DNA of 64,000 nt, from NCBI GenBank assembly GCA_958450325.1, contig OY288250.1:45296683-45360682 (forward strand), written 5' to 3'. The DNA comes from Agrostemma githago. Its lineage: Eukaryota; Streptophyta; Magnoliopsida; Caryophyllales; Caryophyllaceae. The notes beneath the pieces were generated by a model, which was not told where the DNA came from, searched no databases, and saw only the letters and a list, made by a program, of their open reading frames with translations. Positions 22,688 through 33,456 of the stretch are shown piece by piece. Position numbers and translations under genes: made by a program. Numbering within the stretch: the stretch's first letter is position 1; every line of letters begins with the position of its first letter.

Positions 22688-25600
22688 ATGCCTAGGAGGG
22701 GAGGTGATTTCTTTCTCTTCAATCCAGAGCCGGAGAGACTCTTTAGAGCCTTTCGCCAACGGACGATTGATCGGGTTAGACACACTCAACCGGGTAATAT
22801 CAATACTCATCAAGAGCAAGCTCAAGGATCCGACTTTGACGAGTTACCTCGAGAGACGGCCGGAGGGACCTTAATCAATCCCTTCGGTAATTCTTCTCCT
22901 AGTTCCCCCTCTTCATCTACATCAACACCGTCTACACCACCATCTTCTCCCTTATATCCAATCATGCCGAAGTTTTCATCTCACTCCACTTTTACCGAGG
23001 ATGTCTTGCCGGGACCGAGTGCATTACCGGTAGCCTATACCGGGAATTTTGTGGCAAAGACTCAGTTTATCCAACTTGTGGGGAGGAGCCCATTTAGTGG
23101 TTTGCCCACCGAAGACCCGCACCAACACATGGAGACCTTCTCCGATTATTGTGACGATATATCTCAAACCGGGGTTACTCAAGATCAAATTCGTTGCGTA
23201 CTTTTCCCGTTCTCTCTTATTGGAAAAGCGAAGCAATGGATCAAGAGTCTCGATAGGGCAACCATGGGTATCGACACTTGGAAAAAGCTTGCCTTGGCGT
23301 TCTACCAAAAGTTTTACCCTCCGGAAAAGACCAATTTACTTAGGGCCTCCATCACCGGTTTTCAACAAAGGGATGAAGAGATCCTTTATGAAGCTTGGGA
23401 GCGGTTTAAATCTTTGGTGAGATCGTGCCCCCATCATGGACTCTCACAATGGTTCTTGGTTCAACAATTTTGGAACGGTCTTTATGAAGACTCGAGAGCT
23501 ATACTTAATATGGGTTCCAATGGTAGGTTCACCGAGGTCGATGACGACCAAACTTGGGTGAGAATCGAAGAGATGGGGGTGCATAATTCGCGATATTCTA
23601 GGCCTAGGAAGGCACATCGAGGAGGCATGCATGAGGTCGATGCTATCACCAAATTAAGCATTGACCTTGGAGCTCAATTGAAAACACACATGGAGACTAT
23701 TGACAGGAAGCTCCAAAGCCACCTCGACCAAGTCCAAGGCACTAGTTCCTCCCACCATCAACCGATTCAAGAAGTGAATGCTTTGGGGTTTGCACCTCCT
23801 TTGCCTTATTTTGGGATGTGTGATACTTGTGGAATCGTTGGTCATGATCCTATGCATTGTAGAGGAAGTGTTGAGCAAGTGAACGTCTTTCAAGCGTTCA
23901 AGCAAGATGCCTCCTACTCTAATCAATACCAAGCTTCCAATCAAGTCCCTCAACAACAAGCACTTCAACATCAACAACAACATCGTCCCTATGTTCCACC
24001 TCCCTTAAGGGACAACAATGAAAGTTGCCAAGGTTATGTGGGTAACCAAAGACCCTTCAACAATTTCAAGCAAAATAACCAAGGTAACTTCAACAACAAC
24101 AATCAAGGGTTCCAACAAGGGAACTTCAATCAAGGCGGTTTACAAGGAAACCAAAACTTTCAAAGACAACAAAACCACAACCATGGCAACAACCAAGGGC
24201 TTAATCAAGGCAATTCTCATGGGTTCCAAGGGAACCATCAACAACAACAAGCAACTCAAAATCAACAACAACAAAGCAAGCCTAGGAGTCGGTCTCCTAT
24301 TCATGACTATGGTACTCCGTTAGCCCTTACCGATACTCCACATAATCCATCATCCCCACCACGGGATTTCGACATACAAAATCAAATGATGGATATGCAA
24401 AGGAATACTCAAGAAATGCAGAAGAGTCAATTGGAGGCACAAATGTCACAACAAGGAATCATTGCTCAAATTCTAATGGATAACAAGGAAATGAAAACTC
24501 ACATGAAGATGATTGAGAATCAAGTATCACAATTTGCATCGGGAAGTTCTTCAAGACAAAGGGGGCAATTACCTTCTCAAGGTGAAACTCCAAATTTTGA
24601 GCATGTCAATGCCATCACCTTAAGGAGCGGTGCCACCTATAATCCTCCCATGTTTCCTAGTGGGCAACAAGCAATGAAGGAAGTTGTGTCTCCAACTCAA
24701 GAAGAATCAAGCTTTGATAATCCAATGGAGGAACAAGTTTTATGGGAAGTTGAAAAACCCCAAGAAGACAACCCTCCCCCACTTCAAGAGAAAGACAAGG
24801 GAAAAAGGAAAGTGTCCTTTGAAGAGTCCACCCCTATTGAGCAAAACAAATACCAAATCAAGTTGCCTTTCCCATCAAGGCAAATGAAGACTAAGGTGGA
24901 CACTCAATACGACAAGTTCCTTAGTATTGTGAAGAAATTGGATGTTAGTGTCCCGTTTACCGAGTTACTTACCCAAATCCTGGCATATGGTAAATTCATG
25001 AAAGAAATCTTGGCTAGGAAGAGGTCCATCGACAAGGAAGAGACGGTAGCGTTCACGAGGGTGGTGAGCAAGCTTATTCAAGGTTCCACGCTTCCGAAGT
25101 TGAAGGATCCGGGTAGTTTCTCGATCCCTTGCACCATAGGCAATTTCATGATCAAAAATGCATTATGTGACTTGGGCGCGAGTGTGAGCATCATTACCTA
25201 TTCTATTTGTTGCCGACTCGGGATGAAGGAGTTGAAATGTACGTCCATTACACTCAAAATGGCCGATAAATCTCTTAATCGACCATTGGGAATGCTAGAG
25301 GATGTACTGGTACGAATAGGAAAATTCTTCATTCCGGTCGACTTCATTGTGCTCGATATGCCGGAAGATGCAAACACTCCCATTATTCTTGGGCGCCCAT
25401 TTCTAAACACTGCCGGTGCTATGATCGATGTGAAGAATGGTAGGATCACATTTGAGTTGGGCGAGGAAAAGATAGTGTTCGACCTCCAAGGCAACACTTC
25501 GCCTACTAGCGATGAGTCATGCAATATGATCCAAGCCGCGAAAGATGTTTGTCTAGGGGGTGAGCCGGGACAAAGCTCGAAGAAGTACTCTTATATACTT

Positions 25601-25921
25601 GAGGATGATGACTCCGATTTGGAGGAGGATGAGTGCCCATATCATGGGCTTGATGACAAGTTGAAAAACAAGGAGAAGGATGAGCCTCCCTTGGAGCCAC
25701 AAGAGGATCGATGGACGTTCGGGTATATCCCGAAAGATTAAAAGTACAAGTTCAAGCCATTGAACTTGGAAGATCGGGATGCCCCGGAAACGTCGATGAA
25801 AGGTCATGGAGAACCTTGGTATGTGGATGCCTATATAACAAGCTTGATTGAAGACTTTGCTAGGGCCTTCGACTTGTTCCTTCGCGCCCTTGATGGAGAT
25901 GGGATCGGTCATTGTTATTGA
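22688..25921 (+). pseudogene. gag-pro: gag-protease of element A (one late nonsense codon)
   Basis: Open from ATG 22688 to TAA 25739-25741 (1017 codons), then open for 59 more codons in the same frame to TGA 25919-25921. The relative E reads straight through this point, so the TAA is a late mutation. Order: MPRRGGDFFLFNPEPER start; gag domain about residues 120-270 (WIKSLDRATMGIDTWKKLA, FYPPEKTNLLRASI); CCHC knuckle CDTCGIVGHDPMHC near residue 380; long Gln/Asn-rich region about 400-540; protease with ALCDLGASVSI and TPIILGRPF about 815-930; acidic tail DDDSDLEEDECPYHG. Gag and protease look functional up to residue 1017. The absence of RT means it must use another element's enzymes. Confidence 0.9.
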
Positions 25922-26217
25922 AAAAGATTGAAGAAAGCACCACTTTGGTTTGACGGAGTTCCACAAGAACCGTCTCATTGTATATATCTCTTCAATGTTA
26001 TTCCTTTGGATTTTTTGTGAACTCTTGTGATATTGGATTATTGATGAGCGATGCGAGGGAGAGAGTTTGATGTTGAGTTTGAGTTCGTTTGATAGGTATG
26101 AAGTGAAGACGATTCCTAGAGAGGAATGGCTATGTTAGAGCTTGGATTGTAAGCATGAGAATCGGGTTTTTGAAGCTTGGAGTAAGCTTTTAGGATTGTG
26201 GATGGCCAAGAAGACCC

Positions 26218-26424
26218 ATCCCGACCGGGAAGAGGCTTCCCGACCGGGAAGGGTGCGGCATCCCGACCTGGAAGGAGCCATCCCGATCGGGATGAAGGTG
26301 CACATTATCGAGCTTCCTGGAGTGCCATCCCGATCGTGATGAAGGCATCCCGACCGGGACGAGTGAGACATCCTGACCGGGACCATCCATCCTGACCGAG
26401 ACCATCCATCCCGACCGGGATGGT
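26218..26424. repeat. Internal palindrome cluster of element A
   Basis: Nine copies of (A/T)TCCCGA(C/T)CGGGA with a few one-base variants in 207 bp. The flank AAGACCCATCCCG is the same as at the start of the LTR cluster (21151), so the internal block looks like a diverged copy of the LTR block. Confidence 0.92.
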
Positions 26425-27162
26425 CCCCTGCTCCCTTTTGTGCCTTTTCTTCGACATTTGAGTCCACCCAACCGTTGTATACCCCCTCCCAACCTCCCTA
26501 ACTATCCTTGCCTTATCGTATGCCCCATATACATCATTGTCATACCCTCACTCCATTTCCTATCCACTTTACACCGACACTCACATCAAGTCCCACCCCC
26601 TACCATTACTACCTCTACCGTGAGTTCTTCTCAAGTTCGAAGCGGGTTGACAACGATGAAGACAAGCACCGTGCCTTTAATGATCATTGAAGACGATGGA
26701 GTTCGTACGTTACTAACCGATTGGTTTGGGTAACTATCCTTACTTTTCCGTCTTTTGTCTCTTGTTTTCTCTTGTTTTCCCCCTTCCCCTTGAGTCATGG
26801 TATCTTAGTAGCCTTCGAGGCCGTAGTATGGTTGCTCCCGACCCCCGATGACGTGATAACGTCGAGAGCCGATCGATTAATCCAATTGTACAAGATTTTC
26901 ACCTTTCTTTTTAGGAATTAGTCGGATTTGGACGGAATCCGGGCTAGGTGACTTGATTACACCTAGCCCTCCCCTCCCATTTCCTTTTATTTCTTTCTTT
27001 TTATTTTCTTCCCCCATCCATATCTTTTCTTGTCTCGGCCCATGGTGACTTGACTACACCCAGGCTGGACAATTTCTACCCTTTCTTCACCTTTAGCTTT
27101 TATTTTTAGCTTTATTTTCGTAGTTTCTTTTCTTTTTCTTTTGTCTCTCCGCACACTACGAT

Positions 27163-27200
27163 CGAGCATGAGGACATTGCTCGGTTTAAGTGTGGGGGAG
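27163..27200 (+). promoter_or_regulatory. Internal hairpin and PPT-like tract of element A
   Basis: CGAGCATG-AGGA-CATTGCTCG (stem with one bulged T) at 27163-27183, then GTTTAAGTGTGGGGGAG. It is followed by TGATATTCTAG, which resembles the LTR start TGATAAGTGTAG. The true PPT lies 1.75 kb downstream. Confidence 0.65.
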
Positions 27201-28913
27201 TGATATTCTAGCATAGTTAGTTTTATTTTCGTTTTTCGAAAAAATCTTAAAAAATCCCAAAAAATTTGAAAAATTTCACAAAAATCAAAAAGATTTTCTT
27301 TTTGTGTCTTTTTCTTTTGTGTCGTTGTGTCGTATATTTGTTCTGTGTGCGTGTTTTGCCTCCTTTTTTCCTTATAGGTTGCTTAAATCACCAATAGCTT
27401 TGGAGAGCTTTCATGACTTCCGGTAACATCTTTTCACCCCTTTTTCCTCTTTGTTCCTTGTGAAGTTTGGAGGAGATGTGTGTTGTGGTGTGCTCGGGTG
27501 GAGCCTTGTAAAGTTTACGGTTGATTTGGACGCTTGTTTGGATGTTCGGGGTGGTGTTTGTGTTGTTATTGTGTTCGTTTTATTTTCTTTTTGTTTTGTT
27601 GCTTTTGCTTCTTTTTCTTTCATTTTTTGTGGTGTCTTTGTTTTGTATGTGTATTTGTGTCGTGTGTGTAAAAGGTTTTCGAAAACCCGGTTTAGAGGCT
27701 AGTGTGCAAGTGCTTACTTTCCCTTCCTAGTAGTGTAAATCGAGTCTTGGACTGTAGCCTAGTAGAATGACCCTAAATCAATGAATTCGTTGGTCCTTTA
27801 CCTTGAGTCTACCTAGCTTACTAGGGATTTACTGCGGAATTTGCACTTTTGACCATTATGACAACCCACGGTGTGAAAAGGCCTTGGTTACCGAGTCTCG
27901 TCCCTTAGGTGACCGTGTTTAGGATTGTTTGATTAGTCCAAGTTCTCCACTTTTTGTGGGTTTGAAGGGAAGGACGCTCCCCGAGTCACCCATTTACCTA
28001 CCTCCTACACATATCCACACAATAAGTTGCAATTTGTTGAATTCTCCCTTTCTTGTCATACAAAGAAAAGCCAAAAAGCCAAATCAAGCCAAAAGGGCAA
28101 AGAAAAGAAAAAGAATGAAAATGAAAGAAAGAAAAGAAATGAAGAAAAAGAAAAGGCACAAAAGCCAAAAAGAAAATAGAAAAGAAGAAAAAGAAGTGGC
28201 ATGGCAACAAACAAGGCAAAAATGCAAAGAAAAGAGAAAATGCCAAAAAGAAAACCCGTATCACAAAAAAGAAATCCCACAAAAATAAGCCTTTTTTCCA
28301 ACTTTTGCCGTGAAGAGCCTACCAAAGGACCGAGTCCCTAGGAAGGATGATAGCGGCAAAGGTCGGTCTTCCCTCACTTTGCAATTATTTCCACCTTTTC
28401 ACTTGGACTAGTTAGGCGGTTTTGGGCATGGGACAACCCTCTTGGCTCATCGCTAAAGAGGGCGGTGTCTCACTTACCTACAGTGTCGACTAACACCGTG
28501 GTTCTTCACTTTCCACTCCGCCGATCGTCCCGTAGTACGTTTTTAGAAAGTTAGGAGGAATCGAGGTAAGTTACCAACGTTTTTGTTGCTTTATCGTCAT
28601 ACTATTAGGGTTTAGTTCATCTTGATTCGTATGATTAGCTTGGGAACGTTGTCACTTGCCTCGAGTCCTAAACCGGTGTCTTTTCACCGCTTGTTTGAGG
28701 GAAACGGTATTTGTTTTGTTTTGGGTGCAACCTTGTGTTTGTTTGTTTGTGTGTTTGTTTGTCTATGAGTTTTGTGTCCGGTTGCATCCACAATTTTGTC
28801 GCAAGACCCCACTTGCCTTGCGGAGTGCACTTTTCCTCTAAGTGTACTCGCGTGAGTTGAAAGGGCGTAGGGTGCGCTAATACCCACTCGGCTAGTTTAG
28901 TAGTTAGTTTGTG

Positions 28914-28951
28914 CTTACTCGAGGGCGAGTAAGGGTTAAGTGTGGGGGAGT
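28914..28951 (+). promoter_or_regulatory. Hairpin and polypurine tract before the A 3' LTR
   Basis: Perfect 8-bp stem CTTACTCG/CGAGTAAG around loop AGGG (28914-28933), then GGTTAAGTGTGGGGGAGT abutting the LTR start TGATAAG at 28952. Confidence 0.78.
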
Positions 28952-30589
28952 TGATAAGTGTAGTTTGTAGTGCCTTTTTCACTATGTTTTGGTCCCATTT
29001 CCTTGTGGAATCGCTCCTTGGGAGCGATTCATGGGCTTCTTATGCTTCCTTTAGTTCGTTTCAGGTTCCCGAGACCGATTTGGAAGAGTTGGAACGATTC
29101 CGGCTCGATACATGCACATTTTGGAGCCAACGAAGTGAAGGAACGATGACTCGATGCCTTGGGATCGACCCCGAGATCTTGGGACCCAATCCCGAGCCTC
29201 CGAGACCCGATCCCGAGTCCCGAGAATCGACGAGAAACCCATGAGAGGCAAGGAAGGACCAAAAAGCTCTTAAGGGAGGCCTACAAGACCCATCCCGGTC
29301 GGGAAGGCCTCAACCCGTCCGGGATGAGGTGCACAAAAGGCGTACCTCCTGTGAGGAGCCCGTCCCGGCCGAGACCAGGTTGTCCCGGTCGGGACCACAC
29401 CGTCCCGGGCGGGACCAAACCGTCTCGGGCGGGAAGCTTCAGAGGCATCACGCAACTCATTTATTCCTTCTTCTTCATTCTTGTACCCATATATATACTT
29501 CCCTCTTGTATTGTTAACACATCTGGTCATAGTTTAGCATTCCTTAAGCCTCTCTACAACCCTAAAACCCTAGATTTACTTTCACTCATTAGTTTTAATC
29601 TTCCTTTAATCTTAGTTAATCTTGAGTTAATCTATTGTAATTAGTTCATGTTTTAAGAAGTTCTTGAAGAATTCTCCAAGCTTGACATCCTTGGGGTTGA
29701 TTTTGGGTTCTTATTTATACAAGATTGCATCTTTTCATCTTCTTAGTGTTGGTATAATCATCTCTACTCTTAATCTTGTTATTTAATCTTGTTTGAATCT
29801 TTTCATATTGTTATTGTTCTTGTTATTCATTATGGATGTTTGTTTTGTGGTATTGATTTCTCTTGTTATTGTTGGTTTTCTCTTCATCATGAGTGAGTAG
29901 TCTTCTTTGTGGGGTTAGTAAGGGGATTAGGGGTAGATTATGGATGATTAGGGTTGATTAAGGGAAAAGGGTGAATCTTTGTTGTTAGTCACATTGTGGG
30001 CACTCCATGTGTTTGTTGATATGCTTGTGTGAGTTGTAGTGGCCATGCTTCCCATACTTGTGTTCATCTTCTCATTGTTTGCCTATTATGTGGAAATGTT
30101 GTGAATAGTCTTAGTCACGAGAGTGCGGATTAGGGTCTAAGTTGCGAGAGCCCGGACCCACCTTGACATCGGTCTAAGTTGCGAGAGCCCGGACCGACCC
30201 TAGCAACTAGGAGACACCTATACCCTTGATCACCCAATTACCCATCTACTCTTATGAACCCGACCTACCCCACTTCCTTCCATATTTGAGTTCATCTCCT
30301 TACTTAGCCATAGTTTACTCTAGTTTACTTGTTAGTTCGATTATTAGCATTGTTTAGCATTGTTTTAGCCTAGTTCTTTGTTAGCTACTTTCCTCTTCTC
30401 TAACCTTCAATAGTTTGTCAATTTTCATCCTCTTTGTGTTTGTTTTGGTAGCATAGTCTTGTTTTTGGTAGACATAGTCTAAGCTTTGCTTTACCGTCCT
30501 CGTGGATACGATCCCGACTTGCCCTAGCTACCCACTAGGTCTAGCCGGTTGTTTATTGACGGTGGGGACGTGACAAATCCCTACCATCA
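28952..30589 (+). repeat. 3' LTR of element A
   Basis: Collinear with 20817-22461, from TGATAAGTGTAG to CCCTACCATCA, followed by TSD CTCTC. It lacks one TTATTG unit present in the 5' LTR. Its palindrome cluster is at 29291-29436. Confidence 0.93.
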
Positions 30590-30594
30590 CTCTC
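30590..30594. repeat. Right TSD of element A (CTCTC)
   Basis: Second copy of 20812-20816. Confidence 0.9.
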
Positions 30595-31278
30595 CCCCCG
30601 TGTTCTGCCGAGGAGATGGACGTTGGGATAGAGTGGCGTGACCGAGTATACCGGGTAAGTTTTGGCTTTCGTTTTGGGTTTGGGTTCTAAGAGTTAGGAT
30701 TGGTTTGTCTAACTTCTGTGGTTTCACCTTTCAGGTTTCATCAGCATGCCATCAGCGGTTGTGGAAGGCCGCCAACTGCTTCCGGGCCTATGCCTCGAAG
30801 GTTTCCCGTGACACTTCGGGACCTCGATCGGTGAGTTTGCGTAGAGTGGCTTTCTAGGCTGTTTGCGTGTTTTCTTAACGCTTAGGTGCATTTTTAGGAT
30901 GTCCCGGATATAGTGGGGCAGCTAGAGACTCGGGTGACCGAGCTTGAGGCGGAGGCGGTTGAGGCCCGATAGCTCCTGCAATCTCGGGCCGACGAGATCG
31001 CTCACCTTAAAGAGCAACTGGCTCGGTCTCAAGGCGAGGCCTCCGCGCAGGGTGAGGCTAGGCATCAGATTGAGAGGGAGACAGAGGCTGAGGCTATGGG
31101 TCACGCTACGGGTGCTACCGAGGAGGTTGGAGGAGTGTCTGAGACGGTTAACCTAGACATGTTGTCGGGAATGGATGGTAGTGAGTCTCCTCTTCTGGAT
31201 CTGGAGGATCTAGGTTTGTACGACAACATTTGTGAGGTTGTGATAGCCGTTGGTGTGGCTTCTAGGGGTCCTCCCTAG
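30595..31278 (+). pseudogene. Antisense PMD gene of element B, 3' part
   Basis: Resumes the exon cut by element A. Introns: 30655-30734 (GTAAGT…TTTCAG) and 30831-30897 (GTGAGT…TTTTAG). Exons read QHQRLWKAANCFRAY-like sequence and then a coiled coil rich in Glu, Ala, Arg and Leu (QLETRVTELEAEAVEAR, a TAG near 30969, LLQSRADEIAHLKEQLARS). The C-terminus is acidic and the stop is TAG 31276-31278. A C-terminal coiled coil after a PMD is common in transposon-borne PMD genes. Confidence 0.65.
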
Positions 31279-32197
31279 TCTTATGAACTCGATTTGTGTA
31301 TGGATTTGTATGTTTTGTATATTTTCTTGAGATTTCTAGTATTTGAATTAGTTGGATTAGTCTTGCATTTTAATTTGGCGAATTTTCTACCTAGATTGAC
31401 AAGTAATCACTTCGCGTTCATTTTTCGCGATTTAATCTTAGTTTAGGGTGCGTTGGCGTTGCATGGGAGTACGAAAACAGTTTCTTTTGGATGTTTTTAA
31501 ATGTATTAGCTTGAGCCGGGAACCGGACCAGAAAGTACGTAGATTAAAATGTTTTAACTAGTGACGGGCGAGATGTAAAGCGTTAACGTGCTCTAACCGA
31601 GTGTGTTAGGAGATGAGTGTAGTTGTTTTGACATTTAGAACGAGGTCGGAATTAAAATCCAGGTAACTTTTGAAAAAAAGTTAGACCACTTTTGCATACT
31701 CATTACATTGCCGTATTAGGCTACAGACGCGACTTGACAACAACCATTAAAAGGCTACAACACGCCTAGGTAGGGTAGCTTATCCCCCTAAAAGAAAATC
31801 GAAAAAAAATGCGTCTAAGTCTTGTGTGTTCGACGGGTGAACTGACGTTCCTGTAACTCTTGCATGAGTATTTCGGTCTCCGAAGAGGGTTTTAGTGACT
31901 TTGGGAGGTCGTTCCCATCGTCCAAGATGTCACGTGGTAGTTGTGACGACAACCGGGCTCAACGTTTGCATTTTTAGGTTTGCCTGGGGAATTATCTACT
32001 TGGAGTTAGGTGCATGGGCTAAGGCTCTCGGATTCTGGGTCGCCTGGACTCGGACGGCTGGTGACTAGGCACCTGGGCCAGGGCGGTTCAAGCCTCGTTT
32101 ATGGAAATTTTTGTTGTTTCCTAATTGTTGTGGGATTAGGGCCATATATACGGGTTGTGGGTGCACGTTTTAGACATACTAGAATATCCATAGGATC
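31279..32197. other. Unassigned sequence downstream of the B PMD gene
   Basis: About 0.9 kb without a credible reading frame, probably internal sequence of element B or of another decayed element. Two points are visible. At 32010-32100 there are degenerate short inverted motifs (GCCTGG, CCTGGGCCAGG) like those in the B LTR, and about 50 bp later CCATATATAC (32142-32151) resembles a TATA box. Confidence 0.35.
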
Positions 32198-32213
32198 TAG
32201 AACATCCATATTT
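32198..32213. repeat. Left TSD of the LINE
   Basis: TAGAACATCCATATTT, repeated exactly at 52709-52724 after the LINE poly(A). Confidence 0.92.
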
Positions 32214-32271
32214 GATTCTACTAGAAAGAAACCCTAATGAGAGGCGATTGAGGGCGATTTGAGGTGGTGTC

Positions 32272-33456
32272 ATGGCAACGAATTCTGCGAAGAAGACAAT
32301 GAAAAAGACTCATGGCTCCGCAAGCAAGGACCGATCTGCTAAGACTTATTCAGCGAAGATGAAATCTCCGAAAGGGCCAAATGTGGAGGAAGTCGTACGT
32401 ACTCGATTGATGCATGAAATCATTGATATTCCTGGCCTGAACTTAGATGATGACAATGAGATTATTCTAAACTCGGACGATGATGATGTGAATGGACTCT
32501 GGATTACACAAAGAGGGCATAAGAAGAATTCCTCCGGACACAAGATTAATGACGGTAAATCGCTTGAGGAACCTATGCTACAATTCTCTGACGATGATAC
32601 TAAAGAAGAAGAGGATTTTTGGGCCTCTGCGGTTGTCTATTATATACTAGGTGCTAATCCACCATGGGAGGTTATTAATGGCTATGTGCAGAGAGTTTGG
32701 GGAAAACACGGTATAGATAAAATTTCCTTCTTACCGAATGGAGTTTTCCGGGTTCGTTTTAAAGAGATGAAGGCTAAAGATTTGGTGATCCAGGCGGGCT
32801 ATCATATGTTTGATAACAACCAACTTATAGTGAAACCCTGGTCACCGGAGATAGACTTGATGAAGGAGGACATTAAGAAAGTACCGTCGTGGGTACGATT
32901 CTATGACCTTCCTCTAAAATATTGGGGGACATGCCTGCCTGAAATTGTTGGATTAGCAGGTAAGTTCTTAAGAACTGATCCCCTAACTGAGGATAAAACC
33001 CGCCTTGGTTATGCTAAAGCTCTTTTGGAACTTACAGTAGGACAGGACTTTCCCGAGCATGTTAAGTTCAAGAATGCTATGGGTGATGTTATCACAGTTC
33101 GGGTAGAGTTTGAATGGAAACATGTGACCTGCTCTAAGTGCAAAGACATGGGACACATTGCGCCTAATTGTAGAAGGGTCGAGCACAAAGAAAGACCGGT
33201 GCAGATGAAAGTTTGGATAAAGAAACCAGCCAATACAACTGGTACAATGCTGACCAGACCTGAAACTCATAGAAGTGATAAAATTGTGGAAGGTAAGAGT
33301 ACCTCTTATGCTGCTGTTGTCCTTCAGCCCAGCATGTCTAGTGGAGATATAGTGCGAGAGACATTAATTGAGAATGATGTTGATGTGGAGTTTGTAGCTG
33401 ATAATGGTGACCCGACTTTGAAAGATCTAAATGATAATCGGTTTCTGGAATGTTAG
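32272..33456 (+). CDS. LINE ORF1: DUF4283 and zinc-knuckle RNA-binding protein
   Basis: 394 codons from ATG 32272 to TAG 33454-33456, uninterrupted. The N-terminus is Lys/Ser-rich and basic, then acidic. About residues 115-235 match the DUF4283 domain of plant L1 ORF1 proteins (AVVYYILGANPPWEVINGYV, NGVFRVRFKEMKAKDLV, PSWVRFYDLPLKYW). A CCHC knuckle CSKCKDMGHIAPNC follows near residue 286. The product would coat LINE RNA. It overlaps ORF2 by 26 bp in another frame, the usual compact L1 layout. Still intact although ORF2 is broken. Confidence 0.9.
   Translation: MATNSAKKTMKKTHGSASKDRSAKTYSAKMKSPKGPNVEEVVRTRLMHEIIDIPGLNLDDDNEIILNSDDDDVNGLWITQRGHKKNSSGHKINDGKSLEEPMLQFSDDDTKEEEDFWASAVVYYILGANPPWEVINGYVQRVWGKHGIDKISFLPNGVFRVRFKEMKAKDLVIQAGYHMFDNNQLIVKPWSPEIDLMKEDIKKVPSWVRFYDLPLKYWGTCLPEIVGLAGKFLRTDPLTEDKTRLGYAKALLELTVGQDFPEHVKFKNAMGDVITVRVEFEWKHVTCSKCKDMGHIAPNCRRVEHKERPVQMKVWIKKPANTTGTMLTRPETHRSDKIVEGKSTSYAAVVLQPSMSSGDIVRETLIENDVDVEFVADNGDPTLKDLNDNRFLEC

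Larger units (their letters stand above)
25922..28913 (+). other. Non-coding 3' region of element A
   Basis: Holds the internal palindrome cluster (26218-26424), a CT-rich leader-like stretch (26455-26640), a remnant reading frame of 25 codons starting MKTSTVPLMIIEDDG (26656-26733), an internal hairpin and PPT-like tract (27163-27200), AAAATTT runs (27233-27295), and blocks shared with C around CTAGTAGAATGACCC (27757-27900), an A-rich purine block (28060-28290) and CTTACCTACAGTGTCGACTAACACC (28460-28580). No larger gene is credible; Lys-rich frames here are products of purine-rich DNA. Confidence 0.7.
20817..30589 (+). mobile_element. Non-autonomous Athila-type element A (gag-pro only)
   Basis: A 9.8-kb element with LTRs 20817-22461 and 28952-30589, TSD CTCTC, a perfect tRNA-Asp-type PBS and a PPT. 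The only coding region is gag-protease (22688-25921 with one stop). No RT, RNase H or integrase sequence is found in any frame of 25922-28951. Element E, a diverged relative on the other strand, ends its gag-pro frame at the same place and also lacks pol, so the loss predates both insertions. LTRs differ at about 33 sites plus two small indels (about 2 %). Confidence 0.93.

Noticed and set aside
26135..26470. Pro/Arg/Asp-rich frames (HPDRDG-type repeats) in A and the like in E (58600-58970)
   Set aside because: They arise from reading the TCCCGACCGGGA palindromes in frame; the same happens on both strands.
27929..28330. Lys-rich and Phe-rich frames in the A-rich block, and their E counterparts (56000-57130)
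   Set aside because: Products of a purine-rich strand and its complement; not conserved as protein between A, C and E.
32010..32160. A further LTR promoter in the plus orientation before the LINE
   Set aside because: The inverted motifs are too degenerate and no LTR ends were found; kept only as a remark on the unassigned stretch.
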